A stretch of 64,000 bases of DNA, from assembly GCA_000403295.2 (NCBI GenBank), contig KE159605.1, forward strand, positions 128,845 to 192,844, given 5' to 3'. Positions 18,142 through 26,957 of this stretch are shown piece after piece (positions within the stretch are counted from its first letter, which is position 1; every line of letters starts with the position of its first letter). The stretch is from Lachnospiraceae bacterium M18-1. Its GTDB lineage: Bacteria; Bacillota; Clostridia; Lachnospirales; Lachnospiraceae. Below the pieces are notes generated by a model. That model saw only the letters and a list, made by a program, of their open reading frames with translations, did no database searches and was not told the origin of the DNA. The position numbers and the translations under genes are program-made.

Positions 18142-21114
18142 ATGAGTAATTTTGATTCTATGGAATCCGGCAGGCCGCAGAAGTGGGAACTGGCGGTTCC
18201 GGATACGTATGAAAAGGTGCTTAAGGAGGATTTAACGGATTTAAAATCAAAGGGCTATCTTCTGCGGCATAAGAAGAGCGGCGCGCGGGTCCTGATGTTG
18301 TCCAATGAGGACGAGAATAAAGTGTTCGCTATCGGCTTTCGGACTCCTCCGTCTGACAGCACGGGAGTGCCCCATATTATGGAGCATTCCGTACTGTGCG
18401 GGTCAAAGGATTTTCCGGTGAAGGATCCTTTTGTGGAGCTGGTGAAGGGCTCCCTGAACACTTTTTTGAATGCCATGACCTATCCGGATAAGACCGTATA
18501 TCCTGTGGCAAGCTGCAATGACAAGGATTTTCAGAATCTGATGCATGTATATATGGATGCGGTATTTTACCCGAATATCTATCAGCATCCGGAGATCTTC
18601 CGGCAGGAGGGCTGGAGTTATCATCTGGAGGAAGCAGACGGAGAACTCTCATACAACGGAGTGGTCTATAATGAGATGAAAGGGGCTTTTTCATCGCCCG
18701 AGGGCGTACTGGACCGGGTGATCTTAAATTCCCTGTTCCCGGATACCTCCTATGCAAATGAGTCCGGCGGGGATCCGGACGTGATTCCGGAGTTGACCTA
18801 TGAGCAGTTCCTGGATTTCCACAGGACTTATTATCACCCTTCCAACAGCTATATTTACCTGTATGGAAATATGGATATGGCGGAAAAGCTGGAATGGCTG
18901 GATCAGAATTACCTGTCGGATTTTGATGTCCGGCAGGTGGATTCCCGGATCCGCTATCAGGAACCGTTTCAAAAGATGCGGGAGGTGGAGATGGAGTATT
19001 CCATTTCCAGCGAGGAGCCGGAAGAGGACAACACCTTCCTTTCCTACAACAAGGTCATTGGGACAAGTCTGGATGAGAAGCTGTATCTGGCCTTCCAGGT
19101 ATTGGACTATGCCCTTCTGTCTGCGCCCGGAGCTCCGCTGAAAAAGGCGCTGGTGGAGGCCGGGATCGGAAAGGATATTATGGGCTCCTATGACAACGGG
19201 ATTTATCAGCCAATCTTTTCCGTGATCTCTAAAAATGCGAATCTGGAGCAGAAGCAGGCATTCATCGATATGGTGGAAGGCACGTTAAAGGATATTGTGG
19301 AAAAAGGCATGGACCGGAAAGCCTTGGAGGCCGGGATTAATTATCACGAATTTCGGTTCCGGGAGGCGGATTTCGGCAGCTATCCCAAGGGACTGATGTA
19401 TGGACTGCAACTGTTTGACAGCTGGCTCTACGACGAGGAAAAGCCGTTTATCCACATGCAGGCACTCCCCATCTTTGAATTTTTAAAGGAGCAGATAGGG
19501 ACCGGATATTTTGAAGAACTGATCCAGAAGTGGCTTTTGAACAATACGCACGGCTCCATCGTGATCGTGAAGCCGGAGCGGGGCCGGACAGCCCGTCTGG
19601 ACCAGGAGCTGGAAAAGCGGCTGGAAGCATATAGGAACAGCCTCACTGAGGCCGAGAAGGAACAGCTGATATCAGACACGGCGGCGCTGGAGGAATATCA
19701 GGAGAGTAAGGATGCGCAGGAGGACCGGGAGAAGATTCCGATTTTGAACCGGGAGGATATATCCAGGGAGATCGCCCCTATCTTTAACGACGAAAAAGAG
19801 GTGGAAGGGATTCCGCTTGTGCATCACAAGATTGATACCAACGGCATCGGATATGTGACATTGATGTTTGACCTGTCCGGTGTGCCGGAGGAAATGCTGC
19901 CCTACGTAGGGATGCTCCAGGCCGTGCTGGGGATCATTGATACGACCAATTATGAATACGGAGAACTGTTCAATGAGATTAACGTGCATACAGGGGGAAT
20001 CGGGACTTCCCTGGAGATGTATCCGGATGTTAGAAATGTAAAAGAAAAAGCATTCCGCGCCACCTTTGAGATCAAGGGCAAGGCGCTGTATCCCAAAATG
20101 GACATCCTGTTTGGAATGATACGGGAGATTCTGATGGAGTCCAAGCTGGAGGATGAGAAGCGTCTGAAAGAAATTCTTTCTATGCTTAAATCCCGGCTGC
20201 AGATGAGCTTCCAGTCCTCCGGACATACCACGGCGGCGCTGCGGGCGCTGTCCTATTCATCCCCTATCTCCAAGTTTAAGGACGATACGGACGGAGTGGG
20301 ATACTACCAGGCTGTGAAGGAAGCAGAGGAGCATTTTGATGAGCAGAAGGACACACTGATCCGCAGCCTGAAAGAGATCGCGTCCCGGATCTTCCGGTGG
20401 GATAACCTGATGGTAAGCCTGACCTGCGGGGAGGAAGGACTGGAACCGGTGTGCCGTGAGCTTTCCGGGATGAAGGACCGGCTGTACGGCGGAAGTGCAG
20501 GATCAGAAGAAACCAGGTGTATCCTGCACTGCACAAAAAGAAACGAGGGCTTTAAGACCTCCTCCAAGGTGCAGTATGTGGCGAGAGTCGGCAATTTTAT
20601 CGACGGAGGCGCGGATTACTGCGGCGCCCTGCAGATTCTCAAGGTGATCCTGAGTTATGACTATCTGTGGCAGAACATCCGGGTCAAGGGCGGTGCATAC
20701 GGATGTATGTGCAATTTCAACCGGATTGGGGAAGGATATCTCATCTCTTACCGCGACCCCAACCTGGATAAGACGATGGAAGTATACGAGGGCGTGGTAG
20801 ATTATCTGAAAGATTTTACGGTCAATGAGCGTGACATGAACAAATATATCATCGGCACCATCAGCAATATGGACCGCCCTATGACGCCTTCCGCCAAGGG
20901 AGACCGTTCCATGAACCTGTATATGAACCATGTATCAGGGGAGATGATCAAAAAGGAACGTATGGATGTGTTAAATGCAGGACAGGAGGACATCCGAAGG
21001 CTCTCGGCCGTGGTGGAGGCGCTGCTGGCGGCAGACCAGCTCTGCGTGATCGGGAGCGAGGAAAAGATAGAAGCACAGAAAGAGATGTTTGGAGAGGTGA
21101 AGACGCTGTTTTAA
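18142..21114 (+). CDS. M16C family zinc metalloprotease (PreP-like)
   Basis: A 990-residue peptidase of the M16C type (presequence protease/Cym1 relatives), which degrade short peptides in a large closed chamber. The inverted zinc motif HIMEH is at residues 78-82 (GVPHIMEHSVLCGSKDFPVKDPF), with the downstream Glu in YNGVVYNEMKGAFSS. The second half is a catalytically inactive repeat ending in the R/Y region GGAYGCMCNFN. No signal peptide, so cytoplasmic. I chose ATG 18142 (GAGAGGG upstream) because a TATAAT at 18077-18082 would place the transcription start about on the upstream ATG at 18091. Monocistronic, ended by the large hairpin at 21123. Confidence 0.92.
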   Translation: MSNFDSMESGRPQKWELAVPDTYEKVLKEDLTDLKSKGYLLRHKKSGARVLMLSNEDENKVFAIGFRTPPSDSTGVPHIMEHSVLCGSKDFPVKDPFVELVKGSLNTFLNAMTYPDKTVYPVASCNDKDFQNLMHVYMDAVFYPNIYQHPEIFRQEGWSYHLEEADGELSYNGVVYNEMKGAFSSPEGVLDRVILNSLFPDTSYANESGGDPDVIPELTYEQFLDFHRTYYHPSNSYIYLYGNMDMAEKLEWLDQNYLSDFDVRQVDSRIRYQEPFQKMREVEMEYSISSEEPEEDNTFLSYNKVIGTSLDEKLYLAFQVLDYALLSAPGAPLKKALVEAGIGKDIMGSYDNGIYQPIFSVISKNANLEQKQAFIDMVEGTLKDIVEKGMDRKALEAGINYHEFRFREADFGSYPKGLMYGLQLFDSWLYDEEKPFIHMQALPIFEFLKEQIGTGYFEELIQKWLLNNTHGSIVIVKPERGRTARLDQELEKRLEAYRNSLTEAEKEQLISDTAALEEYQESKDAQEDREKIPILNREDISREIAPIFNDEKEVEGIPLVHHKIDTNGIGYVTLMFDLSGVPEEMLPYVGMLQAVLGIIDTTNYEYGELFNEINVHTGGIGTSLEMYPDVRNVKEKAFRATFEIKGKALYPKMDILFGMIREILMESKLEDEKRLKEILSMLKSRLQMSFQSSGHTTAALRALSYSSPISKFKDDTDGVGYYQAVKEAEEHFDEQKDTLIRSLKEIASRIFRWDNLMVSLTCGEEGLEPVCRELSGMKDRLYGGSAGSEETRCILHCTKRNEGFKTSSKVQYVARVGNFIDGGADYCGALQILKVILSYDYLWQNIRVKGGAYGCMCNFNRIGEGYLISYRDPNLDKTMEVYEGVVDYLKDFTVNERDMNKYIIGTISNMDRPMTPSAKGDRSMNLYMNHVSGEMIKKERMDVLNAGQEDIRRLSAVVEALLAADQLCVIGSEEKIEAQKEMFGEVKTLF

Positions 21115-21122
21115 GAGAAGAT

Positions 21123-21169
21123 CCTGCATTACGGTTTCCGGCCCGGCAGGCCGGAAACCGCAATGCAGG
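21123..21169 (+). terminator. Long hairpin between the M16C protease gene and era
   Basis: Arms CCTGCATT-A-CGGTTTCCGGCC (21123-21143) and GGCCGGAAACCG-C-AATGCAGG (21149-21169) form a 20-pair stem with one mismatch and a 5-base loop. It is very stable but lacks a T run, so it could be a weak terminator or a 3'-end protecting structure. Confidence 0.55.
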
Positions 21170-21207
21170 GAAGGCGTTTTCGGTGAAAACAGACTGAGGG
21201 AGAACGG

Positions 21208-22107
21208 ATGAAGGAAAATTATAAATCGGGTTTTGTGACCCTGATCGGGCGGCCCAATGTGGGAAAATCGACTCTGATGAATTACCTGATCGGACAGAAG
21301 GTAGCCATTACCTCCAACAAGCCGCAGACCACCAGGAACCGGATCCAGACGGTGCTGACCAGGCCGGAAGGGCAGATCGTGTTCGTGGATACGCCTGGAA
21401 TCCACAAGGCAAAGAATAAGCTGGGGGAATATATGGTCAACATTGCAAGACATTCACTGGACGACGTGGATGCGGCTCTGTGGCTGGTGGAGCCTTCCAC
21501 GTTTATCGGCGCCGGGGAGCGGCATATCATGGAGCAGCTGAAAAAGATCAATACCCCGGTGGTGCTTGTGATCAACAAGATCGATATGGTAAAAAGGGAA
21601 GAAATCCTTACATGTATCGACGCATACCGGAAGGAATATGATTTCGCGGAGATCGTCCCGGTCTCTGCCAGGAGCGGGGAAAACACGGAAGAGCTGATCC
21701 GCGTGCTCCTCCAGTATCTTCCTTACGGACCGCAGTTTTATGACGAGGATACGATTACGGACCAGCCTGAGCGGCAGATCGTGGCAGAACTGATCCGGGA
21801 GAAGGCGCTGCACTGCCTGGAGGATGAGATTCCGCATGGCATCGCGGTTGCCATCGACCGGATGAAGATGCAGAACAAGGTCATGCACATTGATGCAACG
21901 GTGATCTGCGAGCGTGATTCCCATAAGGGGATCATCATCGGGAAGCAGGGCGTCATGCTGAAAAAGATCGGAAGCACGGCCCGGTATGAGATCGAGAAAA
22001 TGCTGGGCTGCAAAGCCAATCTGAAACTCTGGGTGAAGGTGCAGAAAAACTGGCGGGACAGTGACTTTTTGATGAAAAATTTCGGGTATACGAAGGAGGA
22101 AATGTGA
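21208..22107 (+). CDS. era: GTPase Era, 16S rRNA assembly factor
   Basis: Essential GTPase that binds the 3' end of 16S rRNA during 30S maturation. The 299-residue protein has G1 GRPNVGKST (residues 14-22), the switch region KPQTTRNRI, G3 DTPG, G4 NKID and a C-terminal KH domain with GIIIGKQGVMLKKIG. Length is normal. The gene order era, YqzL-like, recO is conserved in Bacillota. AGGGAGAACGG precedes the ATG. Confidence 0.97.
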   Translation: MKENYKSGFVTLIGRPNVGKSTLMNYLIGQKVAITSNKPQTTRNRIQTVLTRPEGQIVFVDTPGIHKAKNKLGEYMVNIARHSLDDVDAALWLVEPSTFIGAGERHIMEQLKKINTPVVLVINKIDMVKREEILTCIDAYRKEYDFAEIVPVSARSGENTEELIRVLLQYLPYGPQFYDEDTITDQPERQIVAELIREKALHCLEDEIPHGIAVAIDRMKMQNKVMHIDATVICERDSHKGIIIGKQGVMLKKIGSTARYEIEKMLGCKANLKLWVKVQKNWRDSDFLMKNFGYTKEEM

Positions 22108-22254
22108 CCGGAGTCCAGGCAGATGATTGGCGGCGGCCCTGAAAACAGAGTTGTCAAGGGGAGTGTGAGAAAATAGTGCTGCCAGATTTTACGAGGTATA
22201 GACCTGACAAAATTCGGAAAACCTAAATCATAACACAGATGAAGAGGTGATCCG

Positions 22255-22437
22255 ATGGAGAAGAGATACTGGGAGCAATTTTCAAAAACCGGCGGGGTAT
22301 GTGACTATCTGGAGTATAAGATGGAACTATACGGACACGGGGAAAACAAGAATCAGGCGGGCGGTGAAAGGCAGATCAGGCAGGAGCAGGATTCGGTCAT
22401 CATTCCGCTGTACAGAGAGGAAGATGATACGGCGTAA
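22255..22437 (+). CDS. yqzL: YqzL-like small protein
   Basis: A 60-residue protein between era and recO, the same place as Bacillus subtilis yqzL. The N-terminal half YWEQFSKTGGVCDYLEYKMEL matches the W..F..TG....YL.YK pattern of that family; the C-terminal half is polar and variable (IIPLYREEDD). GAAGAGGTGATCCG lies just before the ATG. Function is unknown in all members. Symbol assigned from position and the short motif. Confidence 0.7.
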   Translation: MEKRYWEQFSKTGGVCDYLEYKMELYGHGENKNQAGGERQIRQEQDSVIIPLYREEDDTA

Positions 22438-22596
22438 GGAGCCGTGAAAATAATTGGCCGTGAAAGAACATGGGGGCTGTTTTACCGGCCGGCTACCTTG
22501 CAGGAGGATGCAGGGTATCGTGGACGGTGCCAAAGATAGCCGGCCGATTTTTCACAGATCCGATACGTATCATTGCCTGCGCAAGGGGCGAGGAAT

Positions 22597-23337
22597 TTGA
22601 ATGAGATAACGGTAACCGGCATGGTGCTCTCTACGGCACCGGTGGGTGAATATGACAGGCGGGTGGTGATCCTGACGAAGGAACAGGGCAAGGTTGCCGC
22701 ATTTGCCAGAGGGGCCAGAAAACCGAACAGCCCTCTGGTGGGTGCCGTCAACCCCTGTTCCTTCGGCGAGTTTACGTTGTATGCGGGACGCACCTCCTAT
22801 ACGGTGAGAACTGCGAAAATCTCCAATTATTTTGCGGAACTTCGGGAAGATATGGTGGGTGCGTACTATGGTTTCTATTTTCTCGAATTTGCTAATTTTT
22901 ATACAAAAGAAGCGAATGATGAGCGGGAAATGTTAAAGCTTCTGTATCAGACTATGCGTGCCCTGACCAACGAAAAGATTCCCAACCGGCTGGTCCGGTA
23001 CATATTTGAACTGCGGGCGCTGTGTATCAACGGAGAAGGCCCCCAGGTATTCCGATGCATTTCCTGCGGGGATGAAAAACGCCCGGCTGTGTTCAGCGTA
23101 AAAAAGGGCGGGCTGGTGTGCAGCGAGTGCATGCAGGATGTGGCGGACGCTATGCGGCTGGACACTTCTACCCTGTACAGCATGCAGTATATAGAGAGCA
23201 GCAAGATTGAGAAGCTCTATACCTTTGTGGTCAGCGACGCGGTGCTGGATGAGCTGGGACGGGTCATGGAGAGGTATCTGGATGTGTATGTGGAGAAGAA
23301 ATTCAAATCACTGGAAATTCTGCAGACGTTGCTGTGA
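22597..23337 (+). CDS. recO: DNA repair protein RecO
   Basis: RecO anneals single strands and, with RecR, loads RecA in the RecF pathway. The 246-residue protein has the N-terminal OB fold (ITVTGMVLSTAPVGEYDRRVVILTKEQGKVAAFARGARKPNS), a helical middle, and the four-cysteine zinc site RCISCGDEKR ... LVCSECM. The start is a TTG at 22597 just after GGGGCGAGG; the ATG four bases later is out of frame, and the more upstream TTG at 22573 has no ribosome site. It follows the YqzL-like gene by 160 bp. Confidence 0.93.
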   Translation: MNEITVTGMVLSTAPVGEYDRRVVILTKEQGKVAAFARGARKPNSPLVGAVNPCSFGEFTLYAGRTSYTVRTAKISNYFAELREDMVGAYYGFYFLEFANFYTKEANDEREMLKLLYQTMRALTNEKIPNRLVRYIFELRALCINGEGPQVFRCISCGDEKRPAVFSVKKGGLVCSECMQDVADAMRLDTSTLYSMQYIESSKIEKLYTFVVSDAVLDELGRVMERYLDVYVEKKFKSLEILQTLL

Positions 23338-23520
23338 ACGCCCGGTCAGGGTGCGAACAGTAACAACAGCAGTTACTGTTCACACGGTGTCGTGCACTTG
23401 CTGCACGGCATCCGGCCAATTCAGTGATGGGGCGGGCATCCAGCCCCTCGCCGGAAGGCGACTTTTCAATGGACTGGATGCCGTTGCTGTGAACGCCCGG
23501 TCAGGGTGTGAACAGCAACC
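23338..23520 (+). repeat. Cluster of GTTACTGTTCA-type repeats in the recO-glyS spacer
   Basis: This non-coding stretch holds two near-identical units (GAACGCCCGGTCAGGGTG at 23336-23353 and again near 23491-23508), each followed by GAACAG, plus CAGTTACTGTTCACACGGTG at 23371-23390 and a GTGCACTTGCTGCAC palindrome. The 23367-23421 block recurs inverted at 16082-16136. The rest of the spacer, to 23676, shows nothing else beyond the glyS leader. Confidence 0.7.
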
Positions 23521-23676
23521 CGGCAGCAAAATTTATATCACGGTCCATCTTTACAAATCCTGGCTGAATCGGTATAATGACTATTGTTTAAGAAACTGTA
23601 AACAGGATCAGGCCGTGAAGGTATCTTTTTACAGTTGTGAAAAGTGATGAAAAAAAGAATGTGAGGAACAGACAGT

Positions 23677-25068
23677 ATGGTAGAAAAGACGATGGAAAAG
23701 ATTGTGGCCCTTGCAAAGTCGAGAGGTTTCGTATATCCCGGTTCCGAGATCTACGGAGGCCTGGCGAATACATGGGACTACGGCAATCTTGGCGTGGAAC
23801 TGAAGAATAACGTTAAAAAAGCATGGTGGCAGAAGTTTGTTCAGGAATCCCCCTATAATGTGGGCGTAGACTGTGCGATATTGATGAATCCTCAGACCTG
23901 GGTGGCATCCGGACATCTGGGCGGATTTTCCGATCCCCTGATGGACTGTAAAGAGTGCCATGAGCGTTTCCGTGCGGATAAGCTGATCGAGGATTTCTGT
24001 GAGGAAAAGGGGATCGCCCTGGAAGGAACGGTGGATGCCTGGACTCAGGAGCAGATGACTGCGTTTATCCAGGAACACCAGATTCCTTGTCCTACCTGCG
24101 GAAAGCATAATTTTACCGATATCCGCCAGTTTAATCTGATGTTCAAGACTTTCCAGGGTGTGACCGAGGATGCCAAGAATACAGTATATCTGCGGCCGGA
24201 AACTGCCCAGGGGATTTTCGTGAATTTTAAGAATGTGCAGCGAACCTCCAGGAAAAAGATCCCGTTCGGCATCGCCCAGATCGGGAAGTCCTTCCGGAAC
24301 GAGATCACGCCGGGCAATTTTACCTTCCGCACCAGAGAATTTGAACAGATGGAGCTGGAATTTTTCTGCGAGCCGGATACAGACCTGGAGTGGTTTGCAT
24401 ACTGGAAGCAGTTCTGTCTGGATTGGCTTAGTTCTCTTGGACTCAAAGAGGATGAAGTGCGCTACCGCGACCATGATCAGGAAGAACTTTCCTTCTACAG
24501 CAAGGCTACTACGGATGTGGAATTTTTGTTCCCGTTCGGGTGGGGAGAGCTGTGGGGAATCGCGGACCGTACCAATTACGACCTGTCCCAGCACATGGAA
24601 GTGTCCAAGCAGGATCTGACCTATTTTGACGATGTAAAAAATGAAAAGTATATCCCTTATGTGATCGAGCCCTCCCTGGGCGCGGACCGTATGGTATTGG
24701 CATTCCTGTGCAGCGCATATGACGAGGAAGAACTGGAAGGCGGAGATATGCGGACCGTGCTGCATTTCCATCCGGCGCTGGCTCCGGTGAAGGTAGGGAT
24801 CCTGCCGCTGTCGAAGAAGCTGAACGAAGGCGCAGAGAAGGTATATGCGGAGTTGTCCAAATATTTTAACTGTGAGTATGACGACAGGGGCAACATCGGA
24901 AAACGCTACCGCCGCCAGGATGAGATCGGGACGCCGTTCTGTGTGACCTATGATTTCGATTCCCAGGAAGACGGCGCTGTGACCGTGCGCGACCGTGATA
25001 CAATGGAGCAGGAGCGGGTGAAGATCGAAGATCTGAAGGCTTACTTTGAGGAGAAGTTCAGATTTTAA
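23677..25068 (+). CDS. glyS: Glycine--tRNA ligase (alpha2 type)
   Basis: Class II synthetase charging tRNA-Gly. The 463-residue single-chain dimeric type has motif 1 region, the insertion with the zinc-like cysteines (DCKECHERF ... [11 protein letters not shown]), motif 2 [25 protein letters not shown], and motif 3 [14 protein letters not shown]. The C-terminal anticodon domain ends [11 protein letters not shown]. No T-box (no GGTGG-ACCGCG antiterminator sequence) is seen upstream. TGAGGAACAGACAGT precedes the ATG. A tRNA-Gly gene lies 18 kb away in the same window. Confidence 0.96.
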   Translation: MVEKTMEKIVALAKSRGFVYPGSEIYGGLANTWDYGNLGVELKNNVKKAWWQKFVQESPYNVGVDCAILMNPQTWVASGHLGGFSDPLMDCKECHERFRADKLIEDFCEEKGIALEGTVDAWTQEQMTAFIQEHQIPCPTCGKHNFTDIRQFNLMFKTFQGVTEDAKNTVYLRPETAQGIFVNFKNVQRTSRKKIPFGIAQIGKSFRNEITPGNFTFRTREFEQMELEFFCEPDTDLEWFAYWKQFCLDWLSSLGLKEDEVRYRDHDQEELSFYSKATTDVEFLFPFGWGELWGIADRTNYDLSQHMEVSKQDLTYFDDVKNEKYIPYVIEPSLGADRMVLAFLCSAYDEEELEGGDMRTVLHFHPALAPVKVGILPLSKKLNEGAEKVYAELSKYFNCEYDDRGNIGKRYRRQDEIGTPFCVTYDFDSQEDGAVTVRDRDTMEQERVKIEDLKAYFEEKFRF

Positions 25069-25105
25069 GGAAGTAGTGTAGCGACCGCATTATATCCAAT
25101 GAAAC

Positions 25106-25250
25106 TCCGCAGGATAATTTTTCATCGGCAAGGCGGCTGAATGAGGCGTAGCCGGTAGCTGTTGTCACAAGGAGGGACCCGCTTGCGGGAGGATTCCTTA
25201 TGACCTAATCGTCGATTGAAGCCAACACAGTCCGATGGAAAATTAGACAA
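25106..25250 (+). ncRNA. Candidate structured RNA, raiA-motif-like
   Basis: TAATTTTTCATCGG at 25115-25128 pairs with CCGATGGAAAATTA at 25232-25245 (13 of 14), closing a domain of about 130 nt. Inside, GTCA-C-AAGGA (25164-25173) pairs with TCCTT-A-TGAC (25195-25204), enclosing an ACCCGC/GCGGG hairpin; GGCT...AGCC and GTTG...CAAC can also pair. There is no open reading frame. The strand GCCGGTAGC ... CTAATCGTCGATTGAAGCC resembles the conserved core of raiA-motif RNAs as I remember it, unverified. A rho-independent terminator follows at 25303, consistent with a stand-alone transcript. Confidence 0.55.
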
Positions 25251-25302
25251 GGAGGTTTGTTGGAATATAATACGGTCACTACACTAGATAAAGAATCAGA
25301 AG

Positions 25303-25328
25303 GCCCCGCAGTTTTCGGCGGGGCTTTT
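25303..25328 (+). terminator. Rho-independent terminator
   Basis: GCCCCGC (25303-25309, preceded by G) pairs with GCGGGGC (25318-25324), followed by TTTT. It ends transcription from glyS and/or the structured RNA. Confidence 0.8.
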
Positions 25329-25480
25329 GTACTTCTATAGGAAACTTCTCCGAATTTTCCTATAGAAGTACAACCCTCCGGGGGATGCGCACTGCGGCGT
25401 ACAAGGTGGATGTCGCGATGCGACCGCCGCAGGCGCGAGTTTCGCAAGCGAAACTCTTTGTTCTGCAAATCAGCAGTGCG
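25329..25480 (+). repeat. Terminator-linked palindromic repeat, copy 1
   Basis: A perfect 16-base stem (GTACTTCTATAGGAAA at 25329-25344 with its complement at 25356-25371, loop CTTCTCCGAAT) begins right after a terminator T run. It is followed by CTCCGGGGGATGCGCA and, further on, by a GTTTCGCAAGCGAAAC hairpin with TTTGTTCTG. Copies occur at 53429 and 56314, each also directly after a terminator. Confidence 0.8.
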
Positions 25481-25509
25481 AAGTGATTGATGAAAGAAGG
25501 AGACGAAAG

Positions 25510-26880
25510 ATGAAAAAGGAAAATTTATGGCTCACCTATAAAGAGAAGGAACTGGATGCACTGGAGAAGGTGTGCGGGGACTATCGTGCATTTTTGGATG
25601 CCGGCAAGACAGAACGGGAGTGTGTAACCGAGATCATCCGACAGGCAGAAGCAAACGGTTATCGCAGCTTATATACAGCAGAACAGCTGAAGCCCGGGGA
25701 CAGGGTCTACGCGGCATGGATGGAAAAATCCATTGCATTGTTCCAGATCGGGACGGAGCCTCTGGAAAACGGTATGAACATCCTGGGGGCGCACATCGAT
25801 TCCCCGCGTCTGGACCTGAAACAGAATCCGCTCTATGAAGAAAGCGGGCTGGCCTATTTTGACACCCATTATTACGGGGGGATCAAGAAATACCAGTGGG
25901 TAACAGTTCCGCTGGCCATCCACGGTGTGATCGTGAGAAAGGACGGAACGAGAGAGACTATTTCCATCGGAGAACAGGAGACGGACCCGGTATTTGCAGT
26001 GACCGACCTTCTGGTCCATCTTTCTTCCAAACAGATGGAGAAAAAGGCTTCCGTAGTGGTGGAGGGGGAAAACCTGGACATCCTGATCGGAAGCAGGCCG
26101 CTGGCAGGGGAGGAGAAGGATGCCGCCGCCGCGCAGATCCTGAAATTGATCCAGGATACATACCACATTGAGAAAGAAGACCTGATGTCCGCAGAGCTGG
26201 AAGTGGTGCCCGCAGGAAAGGCACGGGAGTGCGGTCTGGACCGGAGCATGATCATGGCATACGGGCAGGATGACCGGATCTGTGCGTACACTTCCCTGGC
26301 GGCCATGCTGGATACAAAAGAGGTGTCCCGTACAGCCTGCTGCATCCTGGTGGATAAGGAAGAGATCGGCAGTGTAGGGGCAACCGGAATGCACTCGAGA
26401 TTCTTTGAAAATGCGGTAGCAGAACTGTATGAAAAGCTGGAGGGTTTTACCGAGTTAAAGCTGCGCCGTGCTCTGGCACATTCCACCATGATCTCCTCTG
26501 ATGTGAGCGCGGCCTATGACCCTATGTATACGGACGTCTATGAAAAAAGGTCTTCCAGCTTCTTCGGAAGAGGACCGGTCTTCTGCAAACATACCGGAGC
26601 ACGGGGGAAAAGCGGCTCTAATGACGCAAATGCGGAGTACATCGCAAAACTGCGGCGGGTGTTTGACGAAAATAAAGTCGGCTTCCAGATGGCGGAGATG
26701 GGCAAGATCGATGCAGGCGGCGGAGGTACCATTGCGTACATATTGGCTGCATACGGCATGGAAGTGATCGATGGCGGGATCGCGATCCTCTGCATGCACG
26801 CGCCGTGGGAGATTGCCAGCAAGGCGGATGTATATGAGGCTTACAGAGGATACTGTGCATTTTTAAAAGATATGAGATGA
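25510..26880 (+). CDS. M18 family aminopeptidase (first of tandem pair)
   Basis: A 456-residue dinuclear zinc aminopeptidase. Metal and catalytic regions: GAHIDSPRLDLK (His ligand and catalytic Asp), DKEEIGSVGATGMHS (acid Glu), SSDVSAAYDP, and the C-terminal MHAPWEIASKADVYEA. M18 enzymes remove acidic or other N-terminal residues from peptides in the cytoplasm. ATG 25510 follows AAGGAGACG; the frame opens earlier at 25483, but without a ribosome site. The following gene is a paralogue 77 bp downstream. Confidence 0.92.
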   Translation: MKKENLWLTYKEKELDALEKVCGDYRAFLDAGKTERECVTEIIRQAEANGYRSLYTAEQLKPGDRVYAAWMEKSIALFQIGTEPLENGMNILGAHIDSPRLDLKQNPLYEESGLAYFDTHYYGGIKKYQWVTVPLAIHGVIVRKDGTRETISIGEQETDPVFAVTDLLVHLSSKQMEKKASVVVEGENLDILIGSRPLAGEEKDAAAAQILKLIQDTYHIEKEDLMSAELEVVPAGKARECGLDRSMIMAYGQDDRICAYTSLAAMLDTKEVSRTACCILVDKEEIGSVGATGMHSRFFENAVAELYEKLEGFTELKLRRALAHSTMISSDVSAAYDPMYTDVYEKRSSSFFGRGPVFCKHTGARGKSGSNDANAEYIAKLRRVFDENKVGFQMAEMGKIDAGGGGTIAYILAAYGMEVIDGGIAILCMHAPWEIASKADVYEAYRGYCAFLKDMR

Positions 26881-26957
26881 TGCCCTTGGGTATAAAAATG
26901 TGGATTTTCTCCATACTATAGTTTCAGTGACTAAGTAATATAAAAGGAGCAGATCGT

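Noticed and set aside
23338..23676. T-box riboswitch upstream of glyS
   Set aside because: No specifier stem or GGTGG-ACCGCG antiterminator; the spacer is made of dispersed repeats. The hisS leader was checked with the same result.
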